A stretch of 7,289 bases of DNA. Source: Treponema sp. Lineage in GTDB: Bacteria; Spirochaetota; Spirochaetia; Treponematales; Treponemataceae. Shown piece after piece: positions 5,866 to 7,289 of the stretch. The notes beneath the pieces are model-generated. The model was not told the DNA's origin. It made no database searches and worked only from the letters and a program-made list of their open reading frames with translations. The translations under genes and the position numbers were made by a program. The stretch covers positions 1-7,289 of the forward strand of contig JAILNT010000390.1 of assembly GCA_024691265.1 (NCBI GenBank). Direction: 5' to 3'. Position 1 is the first letter of the stretch; each line of letters opens with the position of its first letter.

Positions 5866-7289
5866 TAATACCGTTTTAAAAGTTTTTATTTTCATATTTT
5901 TTCTCATGTTTTCAAATCTTGTAAATGCAAAATCTTTACGAATACCTATACTTACAACAAGCGAATATAACCTGCATCAAAACTCAGAAACCTATACACG
6001 CTATTATGGAGTATTTCTAAACTACATTGCAAAAATAAATAATTGGGAATACAGAAAGATTCCAACCAAAACCAAGCACTTTCTAAAAGCTGCAAAAGAA
6101 GGAAATATTGACCTTTTATATAATGTTGCCTATTCAAAAGAATTAGAAAATGGCGGCTTATATTATAGCAAAGCTCCAAGCGGAGTAAACTTTATAATGC
6201 TGGTATCAGCTTCCGATGATGACAGATTCTCAACATCATTAACAAATCTTAACAATCTAAAAATTGGTTACAGTGCAGATTTTTCCAGCGAAAAAGATAT
6301 TCTTGAGGATTTCATAAAAGAAAAAAAAATAAAAGCGACTATTTGTAAATATGAATCAATCGAAGACTTAATTACAGCCTGTAGAAATAAAGAAATAGAC
6401 TTATATGTAACAGAACGCTCTACACCCGATTATAACGAAAAAGTCATATATAACTTTAGTAAAAGAAGGGTATATTTTGCCTCTTACCATAAAGAAATCA
6501 TAGAAAAAATAGATTATGCAATGGCTTTATTAGAAAAATATGATGATTTTTATAAAACATCTATTTTTAAAAAAGCCGTAAATTTTCCAAATATGGATTT
6601 TGAAAATCTTACAGAAGAAGAAATAAATTTCATAAAGAATAAAAAAAACATAAACGTTTATATAGAAGCTGCGGCAAATGAAAGAAATCTTATAGAGATA
6701 CAAAGAAATTACTGGGAAAAAATATCATCGATATGCGGACTAAATTTCACAATAAAAAATCTTGAAGAATCCACAATAATAGACTCAAAAGAATATATTG
6801 CTGAATACATAAGCAACACACCTACAACGATACAACACAATATAGCCTATACAGATTCCATTTTTAATTTAGGAATAAGAGTTATATGCAAAAAAGGATT
6901 TCCAATAGAAAACTTAAAAAAACAGCAAAACAGTCAATCTAACATAACAGAAAAGAAAGTTTATAAAATAGCCACAACTATCGAAATGCTTAAAGTAGTT
7001 CCTTTCTTTGAAAACTTTTTTTTACCATTTGAAACCGTAATAGTTTCTAATGTTCCAGAATGTCTTTCCATGGTTGATAAAGGAATATGCGATGCAGGTA
7101 TTCTAGACGACTTCGCTCTTAAACATAAATATTCAATTTCAGATTATAAAAACTTAAAATATCAACTTCCTGAATATTTTATAGTCCCTATAAGATTAAA
7201 AATATATATGGAAAATGCAGATTTAATGGCTTCAATCTTAGAAAAAACATTACAGCAGCTGCCACTTAATTACATTTCAGACTTACAGG
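5855..7289 (+). CDS. Secreted sensor with tandem periplasmic solute-binding domains, N-terminal part (cut by window edge)
   Basis: An open frame of 478 codons runs off the right edge. The start at ATG 5855 is chosen because an in-frame stop (TAG, 5852) precedes it and the resulting N-terminus is a good signal peptide: Lys9, hydrophobic 10-22, cleavage probably after Val23-Asn24-Ala25. Two venus-flytrap domains of the family-3 solute-binding (SBP_bac_3) type follow. Domain 1 spans about 27-245 (RIPILTTSEYN; GNIDLLYNVAYS; LKIGYSADFSSEKDIL). Domain 2 begins about 264, after the linker LTEEEINFIKNKKNINVYIE. An 'LT-EE--FI--K--I-V' linker is typical of sensor proteins with stacked domains of this kind, which usually continue to a membrane helix and a histidine kinase, diguanylate cyclase or similar output. 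No output domain is visible, so that class is open. The sequence is strongly diverged and Lys/Asn/Ile-rich, and 35 of 53 Ile codons are ATA. The ligand is unknown. No Shine-Dalgarno site is seen. Confidence 0.75.
   Translation, partial: MLCNNTVLKVFIFIFFLMFSNLVNAKSLRIPILTTSEYNLHQNSETYTRYYGVFLNYIAKINNWEYRKIPTKTKHFLKAAKEGNIDLLYNVAYSKELENGGLYYSKAPSGVNFIMLVSASDDDRFSTSLTNLNNLKIGYSADFSSEKDILEDFIKEKKIKATICKYESIEDLITACRNKEIDLYVTERSTPDYNEKVIYNFSKRRVYFASYHKEIIEKIDYAMALLEKYDDFYKTSIFKKAVNFPNMDFENLTEEEINFIKNKKNINVYIEAAANERNLIEIQRNYWEKISSICGLNFTIKNLEESTIIDSKEYIAEYISNTPTTIQHNIAYTDSIFNLGIRVICKKGFPIENLKKQQNSQSNITEKKVYKIATTIEMLKVVPFFENFFLPFETVIVSNVPECLSMVDKGICDAGILDDFALKHKYSISDYKNLKYQLPEYFIVPIRLKIYMENADLMASILEKTLQQLPLNYISDLQ

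Noticed and set aside
5952..6179. Minus-strand open frame of 75 codons within the sensor gene
   Set aside because: It is antisense to the long, signal-peptide-bearing sensor frame and shows no recognisable motif or ribosome site.
1..7289. Search for CRISPR repeats, insertion-sequence ends, tRNA or rRNA
   Set aside because: Reading through, I found no regularly spaced direct repeats, no transposase-like frame with terminal inverted repeats, and no cloverleaf-like or rRNA-like segment.

Overview
The window looks like chromosomal DNA from a low-G+C bacterium, most likely a spirochaete of the Treponema type. That guess rests on AT-richness, a gatC-gatA-gatB operon, and a secreted tandem venus-flytrap sensor. 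It is recalled family resemblance, not a search result. Five protein genes fill the window. Four are on the minus strand and one is on the plus strand, and both outer genes run off the edges.

Minus strand, in order of transcription (right to left): gatC (5770-5459), gatA (5453-3921) and gatB (3902-2364) form a tight operon with gaps of 5 and 18 nt. It ends in a clear Rho-independent terminator (2329-2299). The three products make the GatCAB amidotransferase, which converts Glu-tRNA(Gln), and in some species Asp-tRNA(Asn), to the correctly charged amide form. Catalytic residues in GatA and zinc-type cysteines in GatB are present. Next comes a separately promoted secreted protein with two NlpC/P60 domains (2218-890). 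The second domain keeps a Cys-His-Asn catalytic set. The first has lost all three residues. Last is the N-terminal 258 residues of a SWIM zinc-finger protein (774-1, TTG start, cut by the left edge).

Plus strand: diverging from gatC is a large AT-rich gene (5855 to the right edge, 478 codons visible). It encodes a signal peptide and two successive family-3 solute-binding-like domains, the usual sensor half of a transmembrane signalling protein. Its output domain lies outside the window.

Control regions: the 84-bp gatC/sensor gap contains overlapping divergent -10 hexamers, and neither flanking start codon has a visible Shine-Dalgarno sequence. The leader of the SWIM gene contains three short complementary segments that could form alternative hairpins, one of which covers the ribosome binding site. 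I see no mobile element, CRISPR array, tRNA or rRNA. Most of the window is ordinary housekeeping. The features worth a second look are the degenerate NlpC/P60 domain, the SWIM leader, the divergent promoter, and the contrast in codon use between the sensor gene and its neighbours.
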